NCBI RefSeq assembly: GCF_021560035.1 | Contig: NZ_CP074373.1 | Location: forward strand, 3,096,001-3,160,000 | Length of the DNA stretch: 64,000 nucleotides | Source: Virgibacillus sp. NKC19-16 | Lineage (GTDB): Bacteria > Bacillota > Bacilli > Bacillales > Amphibacillaceae | Direction: 5' to 3' | In this document: positions 55,207 to 63,427 of the stretch, piece by piece | Layout of the letters: each line of letters opens with the position of its first letter | How positions within the stretch are numbered: the first letter of the stretch is position 1 | Program-made: the position numbers and the translations under genes | The notes under the pieces: model-generated | Seen by the model: only the letters and a program-made list of their open reading frames with translations | Databases searched by the model: none | Told to the model about the DNA's origin: nothing

Positions 55207-56142
55207 TCACTTTTCCCAGCGCCGTCGCTTTGCATTATAAACTAATTTGGATTTTTTCAATAGCCTGGTTACAGTGTTTCTAGAATCAATCTGAAGCCAC
55301 CACCTACAGTTCGAATTGGTTATCCACATGTTACCAATCAGCATATAATCAGTGAGTGCTTGTTCATGCGCATTAGGCGAACGGTAATTACATTTTCTGC
55401 ATTGCCAATTATTATAAATCCGTTCCATGCCCAAAACCTTGCAAGCCGGACACTGCACGCCCGGGAGCAGGTCACTCATTTTCACATCATGACGCTTCAT
55501 GATGTCAATTTCATATTCCTTGGATTCCTTTTGTATCACCGTTCCAATTTTCCGATCTTGCAGTGCAGCATGAGCCGGAAGTTGCTTGTTGATCTCCACT
55601 AATTTTCGTGGAATATTTGCCCCGTGAGCAACCACCTTGGCAATCTCCTCTCTGTCCCCTTCTACTTTTATGATGGTGCTTGGATCACTGATTGCGATAA
55701 AGGAATAAATCGGGATGGTAGGATAATTTCTCTCTTGAAACCATTGCTGAAGATGAAGCCGTTGGAGTTCTGCCTGTGACACCGGATGACTAAATCCTGT
55801 TTCCAATTTGCCATTGTCGCGAGTGAATTGATCAAGGATGGTATCGAAAATAATCGTGCCCTGATAATTTTTCACTTCCACTATGAAAATAGCGTTCTGG
55901 GTAATAATGAGATTATCTATCTGAAATGTTCTGCCTTGGACACTTAGACATATATCCCTAAGAATCAGAAATTGATGAGATAAAAGATCAAGATGATAAT
56001 CAACCTGCAATTCTCCCTCGTATCCTTTCTTCCTTTTTTTATATTCCTTCTCCACATCCTTAAAACGTGGAAAACTCCGCTTCAGATACAACATGAGGAT
56101 TTCATATTTTTTAAGTACAAGCGGTTTCGTTCGACCTGTCAT
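55207..56142 (-). CDS. NERD-domain protein with C-terminal zinc ribbon
   Basis: Intact paralogue of the broken gene at 43022-43947, 311 residues. The NERD (nuclease-related) domain spans about 45-160: KGYEGELQVDYHLDLLSHQF, IVEVKNYQGTIIFD with the PD-(D/E)XK-like Glu-x-Lys. A zinc ribbon follows near 237 (CPACKVLG ... CRKC), then a conserved tail TDYMLIGNMWITNSNCRWWL. The domain set suggests nucleic-acid handling; the biological role is unknown. Confidence 0.88.
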   Translation of the reverse strand: MTGRTKPLVLKKYEILMLYLKRSFPRFKDVEKEYKKRKKGYEGELQVDYHLDLLSHQFLILRDICLSVQGRTFQIDNLIITQNAIFIVEVKNYQGTIIFDTILDQFTRDNGKLETGFSHPVSQAELQRLHLQQWFQERNYPTIPIYSFIAISDPSTIIKVEGDREEIAKVVAHGANIPRKLVEINKQLPAHAALQDRKIGTVIQKESKEYEIDIMKRHDVKMSDLLPGVQCPACKVLGMERIYNNWQCRKCNYRSPNAHEQALTDYMLIGNMWITNSNCRWWLQIDSRNTVTRLLKKSKLVYNAKRRRWEK

Positions 56143-56339
56143 AATTTTAAACTCCTTTTCGTGATTTTAAGTACTCAAATTATATTTGCATTCGATTAGT
56201 TATGCAATTATCAAAAAATGAAAAATCACGATAAAGAACAGGCTGAAAGGGGCTTTTTAATCTATTTTATTGAATTTTACACATAATCGCATAAGCAAAA
56301 TTTAAAAATTTCATCAGATAAATTAATTTTACTATAGTA

Positions 56340-56640
56340 AAGCACTTTCTGCGGAACTGGCGCTCGTCCTAGAGGTAGTGTTGCTCGAACGAGCGGGAAA
56401 ATGCTTCACTCGAGTAGTAAGAGCTTCTACTCGAGCAACAGGCGCTTTTTCTCGCGCCAGAGTGGGCCTTACTCGAGCAGCGAGGGGTATTTTGAAATCT
56501 GCCGCTCGACCTGAGGCGGCCGTTGCTCGGCTTGGAGGGGCTCGCGCTCGGCCTAATGGTCCTGATGCTCGACCTAAGAATGCTAGCGATTGAACCACCG
56601 AGCCACCGCTGCTCGACCCGACCCCCAACCTCAACAACTA
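56340..56640. repeat. family B array after the alkaline phosphatase gene
   Basis: Six successive 21-mers (CGCTCGTCCTAGAGGTAGTGT, TGCTCGAACGAGCGGGAAAAT and so on), the 16-mer GTATTTTGAAATCTGC, then four more 21-mers with GCTCG(A/G)CCT cores. The 16-base spacer matches the spacer of the 47640 array. Core orientation inverts after the second module. Confidence 0.9.
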
Positions 56641-56680
56641 AAAAAGAGCCCACCCCTCAAGGCGAGCCCTATCTATTAAA

Positions 56681-58075
56681 TCATTCTCCCAATTCAACGC
56701 CCAGCGCATCAGCCATAATTTTCGGCAAATCGGTGTTATCCAGATAGCCTGAAAATTCATCAGCTTCCGGGCCGTACGCGTAGACGGGAATATCGACACC
56801 GGTGTGGTTCGTGCTTGTCCAGCCGATGAGTGCTCTGTCGCTAATTACTGTGTTAATCGCCATCGCAGCATTGTCTGCTTCTTGAATCGCTTGTACTTCT
56901 GATTCGGATAGCTCAAAGTCTGTGTATGTTTCGATAACTTCATTGATATTGGAGCGATCTTCATTTAATTCTGATGCCATATGATCACCTGTTGCCGTAA
57001 CATTTTTAAGAACGGATGGATTGGTGCTCATATCAGGATTTTCTCCGGTGCCAACTGTCATTCCGCCTGTTTCATGATCTCCACCGACAACGACGAGGGT
57101 CTCTCCATCTTCTTCCGCAAATGCGATGGCTTCTTCAACAGCCGCTTCAAAGGCTGCAGTGTCCTGCATGGCCCATGCTGCATCATTGGCATGGCCGGCC
57201 CAGTCGATCTGGCTGCCTTCCACCATTAGGAAAAATCCATCTTCATCTTCTTCTAAACTGCCAATTGCGCTTTCGGTCATTTCAGCAAGGCTTGGCTCCT
57301 CGGTCTCAGCACGATGCATTTCAGGCGCAAGCGCGTCACCTGCAAAAAGGCCGAGTAATTTTTCCCCGTCTTCGATATCAATCTCTGAATCTAGTAGCGC
57401 GTCTCGGGTTTCTACAAATTCATAGTTTTGATCTTCAGCTTGCTCGATCAAATTATCTGATTCTTGGTTTCCACCTTCTGATTCAGGTAGGAAGTTATTT
57501 TTTCCACCGCCAAGAAGTACGTCTACTTCGTTGGCAAGTAGTTGTGGCGCGATGGCTGTTTCATTATTGCGATCCTCCACGTGAGAGGCAAAAGATGCTG
57601 GCGTTGCATGCGTAATGGTAGATGTCGCAACTAATCCAGATGCCATTCCTTCGTCCTGGGATGCTTCCAAAATCGTCTCCAGCTCATTGCCTTCTGGATC
57701 AAGTCCGATCACACCATTATTCGTTTTGTTCCCGGTAGCCATCGCCGTCCCCGCAGCCGCAGAATCCGTGATGCTGGAATCAGCGGAATAAGTAGTAAAC
57801 ATTCCTTTCATATGCTCATCCCACACCGCCTCTTCGCCTTTGTACATGCGATAATTGGTAGCGTAATCGGCATTAAAGCCGTCTGGAATCATATAAATTA
57901 TGTTTTCTACCTTTTGATCCCCGTTGCCGTTGCCATTTCCGTTCCCAGGGCCACCTGGTTGCCCAGCCCAATCCGGAGGGCCAGCCCATTCTGGCGGCGC
58001 CGCAGCAACCCCGCTACTACCAGCTGTAAATAAAAGCCCCGCACTTAGTGCAACAGCTCCAACTCTTTTAAACAT
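56681..58075 (-). CDS. secreted alkaline phosphatase
   Basis: PhoA-family metalloenzyme of 464 residues releasing phosphate from monoesters outside the membrane. The signal peptide ends near residue 25 (GVAAA|PP), followed by a Gly/Asn-rich linker (GPGNGNGNGNGD). IYMIPDGFNADY provides the metal Asp, ITDSAAAGTAMATG the catalytic Ser105, DWAGHANDA and VVGGDHETGG the metal ligands, and STNHTGVDIPVYAYG the last His. ACAGGAGCG-type purines before the ATG are modest. It may act alongside the neighbouring surface phosphoesterase in phosphate scavenging. Confidence 0.95.
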   Translation of the reverse strand: MFKRVGAVALSAGLLFTAGSSGVAAAPPEWAGPPDWAGQPGGPGNGNGNGNGDQKVENIIYMIPDGFNADYATNYRMYKGEEAVWDEHMKGMFTTYSADSSITDSAAAGTAMATGNKTNNGVIGLDPEGNELETILEASQDEGMASGLVATSTITHATPASFASHVEDRNNETAIAPQLLANEVDVLLGGGKNNFLPESEGGNQESDNLIEQAEDQNYEFVETRDALLDSEIDIEDGEKLLGLFAGDALAPEMHRAETEEPSLAEMTESAIGSLEEDEDGFFLMVEGSQIDWAGHANDAAWAMQDTAAFEAAVEEAIAFAEEDGETLVVVGGDHETGGMTVGTGENPDMSTNPSVLKNVTATGDHMASELNEDRSNINEVIETYTDFELSESEVQAIQEADNAAMAINTVISDRALIGWTSTNHTGVDIPVYAYGPEADEFSGYLDNTDLPKIMADALGVELGE

Positions 58076-58189
58076 CCAACCGCTCCTATCTATTTTTATT
58101 ACAGGACAAGTATAACGAATGAATATTAACGTGAGATTAATATAACGTTAATAGTTTACTAATTTTTATAATTCTAAATCCCTATTACT

Positions 58190-58540
58190 TAAGGAGGGAG
58201 CCGCTTAATTTGATAACTGAACTTGGAGGTGGGGCCGAGGGGATCCCCTGTTTTCGTGGCGCTGGGCCCTGTTTGGAAGGGTGTTGATTGAATGTGGTTC
58301 TCTCCCGGTTCGGTGTGGTTCTCTCCCGACTTTGCGGCGCGCTCTCCCGGTTTGATGTGTCGCTCTCCCGACTTTGCGGTGCCCTCTCCCGGTTTGATGT
58401 GCCTCTCTCCCAACTTTCCGGTGCTCTCTCCCGGTTCGGCGCTATTCTCTCCCAATTCGAGCGTGCTGTCTCCCGATTTGGACCTCTCCCCTCCCATTTC
58501 GATGCCCTCTGCGTGCCTTTCTCCCGGTTCAGCACCCCGC
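58190..58540. repeat. 21-bp periodic intergenic array, family A (best copy)
   Basis: From about 58300 eight successive modules are exactly 21 bases, each starting CTCTCCC(G/A), e.g. CTCTCCCGGTTTGATGTGTCG and CTCTCCCGACTTTGCGGTGCC. Two module types alternate at the start of the array. It lies between divergent genes. On the minus strand the same sequence would encode 7-residue repeats such as NRERAPQ, but no ribosome site precedes any such frame. Confidence 0.92.
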
Positions 58541-58608
58541 TTAAAATCCCCTATTCACTTTTCCAAAAATAACTGTATAATAATGGATGTAGAAGGAGGT
58601 GATTGAAA

Positions 58609-59529
58609 ATGTACTGCTCCAATTGTGGAAAAGAAGTTGATCCAAATGCTCGCTTTTGCACGCATTGCAGCCATCCATTACATACAACACAAATTAATCA
58701 AGCAGCAGCCACGGAGTCGGACGACACCCCAGACGACGTAATTTTCGAGGAAGACATACGGCTATTCGTCGGCCATAATAGTGACTATTACGATAGAAAA
58801 TGGCAGAAAGCCGAAGAAAAAAATGGGGTCTCCTTTAATTTTGCGGCATTCTTTTTATCAATGCTTTGGCTTGGTTATAGAAAAATGTATAAGTTCGTTC
58901 TTTATATTGCACTCCTATTTTTAGCCTTTGATCTAGTATTATATTTAATAGGATATGAATACAACGTATCGGGTATTGACCCGATTGATCGAGGAATCGG
59001 CATAGGTGTAGCTACAATGCTTGGACTTTATGGCAATCATTTATACAAAAAAGAAGCAGAAAAACGCGTTCAATCGATCCAAAATACAACAACCACGACA
59101 GGTGAAAAAGAGCTGCAATTAAAGATAAAGGGCGGTAAGGTCTGGTATGGCCCAATTCTTGCATTCCTAATCATAATAGGTGTTTATGTCATCCCAAGCC
59201 TGTTCATACCAATGAATGTCAATGCGGTTGATGAAGTCAGAAACAGCTCATTTTATGAATACCCTGATGTTGAAATCAGTGTCATGTTCGATTCCGTTTT
59301 CGATGATGGCGAGTGGGATCACGTAGAAGACAGCGACACCTATGACATCGTGGAATACACCGGCATCGACTCCCAAAATGATGATGTTGCCATTCAATTT
59401 CAAATCTTTGCAGATAGCGAAGATTTCGAAGTGTCTTCGGTCGCCATCGACGGCATGGAATTAGATGTGTTCGATATGAATCTATTCCTGGAAAATGTAT
59501 TCAGCGAATATGATGGTTTTTATTATTAG
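58609..59529 (+). CDS. zinc-ribbon membrane protein (DUF2628-like)
   Basis: 306 residues. The N-terminal zinc ribbon MYCSNCGKEVDPNARFCTHC is followed by a DUF2628-like part (WQKAEEKNGVSFNFAAFFLS, LWLGYRKMY) with two or three membrane helices and a further helix near 185 (YGPILAFLIIIGVYVIPSLF). An extracytoplasmic acidic domain ends the protein. AGGAGGTGA lies 7 bases before the ATG at 58609, which outranks the TTG at 58603. Function unknown; such proteins may sense or respond to envelope state. Confidence 0.85.
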   Translation: MYCSNCGKEVDPNARFCTHCSHPLHTTQINQAAATESDDTPDDVIFEEDIRLFVGHNSDYYDRKWQKAEEKNGVSFNFAAFFLSMLWLGYRKMYKFVLYIALLFLAFDLVLYLIGYEYNVSGIDPIDRGIGIGVATMLGLYGNHLYKKEAEKRVQSIQNTTTTTGEKELQLKIKGGKVWYGPILAFLIIIGVYVIPSLFIPMNVNAVDEVRNSSFYEYPDVEISVMFDSVFDDGEWDHVEDSDTYDIVEYTGIDSQNDDVAIQFQIFADSEDFEVSSVAIDGMELDVFDMNLFLENVFSEYDGFYY

Positions 59530-59532
59530 GAA

Positions 59533-59568
59533 CTTGATCTCCCGCTGATAACCAGCAGGAGATTTTAT
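59533..59568 (+). terminator. Rho-independent terminator
   Basis: GATCTCCCGCTG pairs with CAGCAGGAGATT around a 5-base loop, then TTATTTAT, directly after the zinc-ribbon gene. Confidence 0.8.
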
Positions 59569-59625
59569 TTATGGTTTCATTTTAGTAAAATGGAGGAAAA
59601 GACATATTAGAAAGGATGAGCTAAT

Positions 59626-60021
59626 TTGGAAAAATTATTTAATGTAAAAACAAACCAGCACTCCGAAATGACTGATATCACATCAACCATTGAAAATTGG
59701 ATCAAAGAACAAGGCGTGAAGGACGGCGTTTTAATAGTGTCCTCCCTGCACACCACTGCGGGAATTACCGTCAATGAAAATGCCGATCCCGACGTGAAGA
59801 CGGACATGCTAATGCGGCTTGACGAAGTGTATCCATGGCATCACAAGCAAGATAAACACGGCGAAGGCAACACAGCCGCCCATCTGAAAACAAGTACAGT
59901 AGGACATGCTCAGAACTTGGTAGTATCCGGCGGCAAACTTGTGCTAGGTACATGGCAAGGTGTTTATTTTTGTGAGTTCGATGGACCACGGAGTCGGAAG
60001 TTTCATGTGAAGGTGATGTAA
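59626..60021 (+). CDS. YjbQ/UPF0047 family protein
   Basis: Small cytosolic protein of 131 residues of the widespread secondary thiamine-phosphate synthase-like fold. [37 protein letters not shown] and [16 protein letters not shown] are the conserved blocks with the His cluster. A TTG start behind AAAGGATGAG is the only good start. Physiological role is not established. Confidence 0.92.
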   Translation: MEKLFNVKTNQHSEMTDITSTIENWIKEQGVKDGVLIVSSLHTTAGITVNENADPDVKTDMLMRLDEVYPWHHKQDKHGEGNTAAHLKTSTVGHAQNLVVSGGKLVLGTWQGVYFCEFDGPRSRKFHVKVM

Positions 60022-60057
60022 GGCTGTGGGGTTTGCTGAATATTATTGGGAAACAGA

Positions 60058-60225
60058 CTTCGATTCAGGGTAGGTGTGTGTCCCGGTTTCGGAGATAGCG
60101 CTCTCTCCCGATCTGAAGGCGCGCTCTCCCGGTTCAGCCTGGATCTCTCCCGGTTTGAACGCGTGCTCTCCCGCTTGGGCCTGGCTCTCTCCCGATTTAA
60201 CTCACTTCTGTCCCGATTCAACTGT
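60058..60225. repeat. 21-bp periodic intergenic array, family A
   Basis: Six modules, e.g. CTCTCCCGGTTTGAACGCGTG and CTCTCCCGCTTGGGCCTGGCT, all 21 bases long, starting 37 bases after the YjbQ gene stop. Confidence 0.92.
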
Positions 60226-60396
60226 CGCTTTCTAAATGATCTCTATGTACTTTTTATCATGAAAAATTTTCGATGGATATTTAATGCCTAAAAATCTATT
60301 TTGCATCTACGTTTACCGATTTTAGTAAATTTAATGACAGAGAAATTAAACTATCCAAGCCTTCCTGCAATTTTTGCTATTTCAGTAAAGTAAAAT

Positions 60397-60432
60397 GTCA
60401 CATTATGTTCGCATGTTCTTATGCTATAATAG
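60397..60432 (+). promoter_or_regulatory. conserved upstream block of the coiled-coil genes
   Basis: CACATTATGTTCGCATGTTC then TTATGCTATAATAG here is almost the same as CACACTATGTTCGCATGCTC then CTTTGCTATACTTA before 45714. TATAAT fits a -10 box, and the conserved TTCGCATG region may be a regulator site in place of a -35. Confidence 0.6.
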
Positions 60433-60457
60433 ATACATCAAATGGGAGGTGATTTTA

Positions 60458-60850
60458 ATGCAAAAAGAAGATCAGATAATCGGAATGCTTGAAAAGGTAA
60501 TGAGTAAGCAGGATGAACATAGTCAAAAATTGGACGAGCACAGTCAAATCTTGGATGAGCACACGAAGATACTTGATCAGCACACAGCTATCCTTGGCGA
60601 GCACAGCCAGAAATTAGATAATCACGAGTCCACACTACAAGAACATGGCCAGATACTTACCGCGCTCAGGTCTGGACAAGAACATCTCAAGGCGGAATTA
60701 GACGGGATGAAAGTTTCTAATGCTAGGGAGTTTGGGGAGATCAAAGAAGGTTGGGGAAATATATCTACTAACTTGGAGCTTCTACGTAACGATACATGGG
60801 AAAACAAAGTGGATATACATCGCATAAAAAATACAATGGGCATGAACTAG
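60458..60850 (+). CDS. coiled-coil repeat protein, 130 residues
   Basis: Intact paralogue of the interrupted gene at 45714. After MQKEDQIIGMLEKVMSKQDE come five to six heptad-like repeats of the form (L)DEHSQ(K/I)L (QKLDEHSQILDEHTKILDQH), then a second helix and the conserved tail LELLRNDTWENKVDIHR. GGGAGGTGA precedes the ATG at 60458; an upstream in-frame ATG at 60395 lies in the promoter block. Such proteins are common in Bacillaceae; function is unknown. Confidence 0.8.
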   Translation: MQKEDQIIGMLEKVMSKQDEHSQKLDEHSQILDEHTKILDQHTAILGEHSQKLDNHESTLQEHGQILTALRSGQEHLKAELDGMKVSNAREFGEIKEGWGNISTNLELLRNDTWENKVDIHRIKNTMGMN

Positions 60851-61069
60851 AAAAAAGCAGCCAAACTGATGCATTTTCATTGTATTCAACTCCTAAGAAT
60901 ATTTCTACTTAGAGCTTCGTTTTTTATTAACCACAACGAGTTACTTTCCAATAACTTTTAGAAAACTTGGATTTTGCCAAGCCTGTACGGCAAAAGGCTT
61001 AGTTATGGAAATCCAAGTCATAAACATCACTGACTTTCCATCTTCCTTTTCTTTTCATGCCTTGTCAAT

Positions 61070-61142
61070 TGAACTACCGCCACCTAGCTTACGCTTGAAG
61101 TGGGGGATTCCTAAGAACACCGGTGTACCCGCCAGTTTTTTA
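61070..61142 (-). ncRNA. right end / putative omega RNA 3' end of the TnpB element
   Basis: On the minus strand after the tnpB stop, CCCACTTCAAGCGTAAGCTA followed by GGTGG forms the typical right-end hairpin of IS200/IS605-family elements. In TnpB systems the guide RNA covers the 3' end of tnpB and this hairpin, with the guide read from the flank below 61070. Confidence 0.6.
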
Positions 61143-62084
61143 TTAGGCTATCCCTGCCATTCCGACAGTTAAGAGACGAATGGCTTCGTCTCGAAGGTTT
61201 AATCCTGCGTTAATATCTCTTTGGTGATGACATCCACAAGAAGGACAAGTCCATTCACGCAAAGCGAGATTTTTAACGTCTTTATTTTTATGGCCACAAC
61301 CTGAGCAGAGCTGACTGCTTGCAAAGTTTTTGCCGACAATGATGACCTTTTTGCCGTACCACTTTGCTTTGTATTCACACATCGTTCTGAACTGGGACCA
61401 GGAAGCTTCACTAATTGCCTTGGAAAGGGTTCCATTTTTAAGCAGATTGCTCACAGACAAGTCTTCCAAGCCAATCACATCGTGGTTTTTGACGAGATAG
61501 GTTGAAATCTTGTCCAGGTAATCCTTTCTAGCATTGGCTATCGCTTCATGAATACGGGCGACTTTGATCCGTTGTTTGTTCCAATTGGATCCACCAATTG
61601 TACGTCGTGAGAGAATAACTTGTGCCGTTGTTAATTTTTTCTCCAATGTGCGGAGCCACTTTGGATTACGGAATACGGTTCCATCTGAAAGTGTCGCAAA
61701 ATCCTTCAACCCCAAATCCACTCCAACTGCCGAATTGACTTTTGCCAATGCTTGAACTTCCGTTTCGGTATGAATGGCCACAAAATAATTCCCGCTGGCA
61801 TTCCGTCTGATGGTGACACTTATGATACGCCCTTCTGCTTCACGGCTCTTGGCAAAACGGACATGACCCAATTTTGGTAGTTTGATGTGTTTATCTGCCA
61901 CATGAATATTGCCATTTGTTTGCTTGGTACTGTAAGATTGGACCTTGTTCTTTTTGCTTTTAAAGCGAGGTTTTTTATTTTGTTTCTTGTAATAGCGTTG
62001 ATAGGAATCGGCTAAGTTTTCAATCGATTTTTGAGGCGAAATACTATCTACCTCTTTCAGGAAATGGTTAAGATAATTAATTTT
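61143..62084 (-). pseudogene. tnpB: TnpB (IS605 OrfB family), N-terminally truncated
   Basis: The C-terminal 313 codons are open, from a TGA at 62085-62087 to the stop at 61143: [39 protein letters not shown], Ruv[18 protein letters not shown], Ruv[16 protein letters not shown], the zinc ribbon [20 protein letters not shown] then CPSCGCHHQ, and Ruv[13 protein letters not shown]. All three catalytic acids are present. The first 60 or so residues, including the start, are lost, so the full enzyme is not made, although internal GTG/ATG starts could give a short product. Confidence 0.9.
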
Positions 62085-62087
62085 TCA

Positions 62088-62354
62088 TGTTTGGTATTTT
62101 TTTCGTTCATTCTCAGATGCTCCACAGTAAACAATTTCAACGTTGAACACGTATTGCCCAATCTTAACATAACCTAGAAAAACTTGCCTGCTGGCTTATT
62201 GTTCGGTGTGATCAAACTAAATCATTCACATGGGGTATCATAGCTTGATCAAAGGCGTTACTAATATCGCCTCATCGCTTAGCAGAATACGGTTCTAAAA
62301 AGAATAGCATGCTGATCCAATTCAAGTTAAGCTTCTTTAAACGAAGTGATTATC
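62088..62354. other. no gene recognised
   Basis: Upstream side of the decayed TnpB element; the expected N-terminal tnpB sequence and left end cannot be found. Confidence 0.45.
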
Positions 62355-62561
62355 TTAACCGAAGAAAAAGTCAAAAACGTTACTTCCACTTGAACTATTT
62401 TTATTATAAAACTCCGAGTACCCACAGTTTTTACAGAAAACAACTGTGAATTGATTGTTCTGAACATCAAACATTTTAGATAAACCAGTCCCGGTCATTG
62501 CTACATCTTTCTTATCCGCGTCTCTACTTCCGCATTTAATACATCCTTTATGATTTTCCAT
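62355..62561 (-). CDS. small zinc-ribbon protein
   Basis: 68 residues with CIKCGSRD at the start and VFCKNCGYSEFY later, two Cys pairs forming a zinc ribbon, as in the PF09855-type nucleic-acid-binding proteins. The end is Ser/Gly/Phe-rich (SSGSNVFDFFFG). AAGGAGATG precedes the ATG. Monocistronic. Confidence 0.85.
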   Translation of the reverse strand: MENHKGCIKCGSRDADKKDVAMTGTGLSKMFDVQNNQFTVVFCKNCGYSEFYNKNSSSGSNVFDFFFG

Positions 62562-62927
62562 TGAAATTCATCTCCTTTGGTATCAGTGCTAATCATTTTT
62601 TAGAAATATCTTAATCATTTGTCACCAATGATAATCCTGATGAGATATAAATCGTACATTTCTTGGTATTTATTCACCTTATACACGTCTTAAGTAATAA
62701 TTCACACCATTAAATAATGCGAAGGAAAGGCAAATCCATAACATTTTTGCGTTTAACTATTATTTTGAAATAATGGGTATGGATCTGGTTCGGTAATATT
62801 ATGCATCAGCTAAATTTACGGGTAGATAGACAGTCAGCGTTGTTTTGGAGTAATTTTATCCATCCAGAGAATTATCTCGATAATCCATTTACTTATACTT
62901 ACATCACACGTCAAGCCAATGTTTTCA

Positions 62928-62956
62928 TTGACAGTATAAATAATTAAATTTATACT
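62928..62956 (+). promoter_or_regulatory. strong promoter of the antitoxin RNA
   Basis: TTGACA at 62928-62933 and TATACT at 62951-62956 with exactly 17 bases between, a near-perfect vegetative promoter pointing toward the toxin gene's 3' end. Confidence 0.85.
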
Positions 62957-62962
62957 ATACTT

Positions 62963-63088
62963 AATAAGAAAGTACCGAGTAGCGTCAACTACTCGGTACC
63001 GGCAACTACAAACTGCATAAAGAGCAGTTGGCCGTGTTTACCTAAATTAAGTAACCGCTAGCCTTGGGTTAGGAGCGGTTACTTCTTT
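62963..63088 (+). ncRNA. RatA-like antisense antitoxin RNA
   Basis: A transcript of about 125 bases runs from the promoter to the hairpin AAGTAACCGCT / AGCGGTTACTT (63049-63084) followed by TCTTTTT. It contains a 12-bp stem GTACCGAGTAG / CTACTCGGTAC at 62972-62999. It overlaps the 3' end of the oppositely oriented toxin mRNA, exactly the txpA/ratA arrangement. Confidence 0.75.
63049..63084. terminator. bidirectional terminator shared by toxin mRNA and antitoxin RNA
   Basis: AAGTAACCGCT at 63049-63059 pairs with AGCGGTTACTT at 63074-63084. The toxin stop codon at 63069-63071 lies in its loop. Confidence 0.85.
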
Positions 63089-63185
63089 TTATCAGGTAAA
63101 CGACAATAGTTACATTCAAAGTCAAACTAGCAATTTGGAGTAATCCAAACTGAGCTAATAGACTTAATGTTTCATACGTCGTCAT
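63069..63185 (-). CDS. TxpA/holin-like type I toxin peptide
   Basis: 38-residue hydrophobic peptide MTTYETLSLLAQFGLLQIAS then LTLNVTIVVYLIKRSNRS. The MTTYETLSLM-type start followed by a single membrane helix and a basic tail is characteristic of the holin-like toxin family (TxpA, BsrG and relatives). GGAGGTGGCAAGG precedes the ATG. It would insert into the membrane and depolarise or stop cell-wall growth unless silenced by the antisense RNA. Confidence 0.88.
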   Translation of the reverse strand: MTTYETLSLLAQFGLLQIASLTLNVTIVVYLIKRSNRS

Positions 63186-63427
63186 TCCTTGCCACCTCCT
63201 CTCATGAGGACTTTAAAGATGAGGAAATGGCCAACCGCTCACTATACCTATGTAGTTGCTGTTTTTTATTTTAACATACCTTTCATAGATTAATAGCAAA
63301 AAAGAGAATAATTGTTCGATAAATATTAGTTGGTATATGGAATATAACGCAAAAAGACCAGACACCAAAATGGCATCCAGTCTTATGCTGCATCCTATCC
63401 ACTACGATCGGAAACGGTGAACAATCT

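Larger units (their letters stand above)
60022..60457. other. intergenic region with array and conserved promoter-like block
   Basis: Holds the family A array at 60058-60225 and the conserved upstream block shared by the two coiled-coil genes near 60395-60430. Confidence 0.6.

Noticed and set aside
58189-58606. Proteins made of 7-residue repeats encoded in the family A arrays
   Set aside because: A 21-bp repeat automatically opens several frames on both strands. None has a ribosome site, several contradict each other, and the 163-bp family B unit cannot keep a frame.
33781-60225. CRISPR arrays
   Set aside because: The repeats recur every 21 bp with cores of 8-12 bases and linkers near 9 bases; there are no 25-40 base repeats with unique spacers and no cas genes.
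60397-60432. LexA (SOS) box before the coiled-coil genes
   Set aside because: GTTCGCATGTTC is a direct repeat of TGTTC, not the inverted CGAAC-N4-GTTCG needed.
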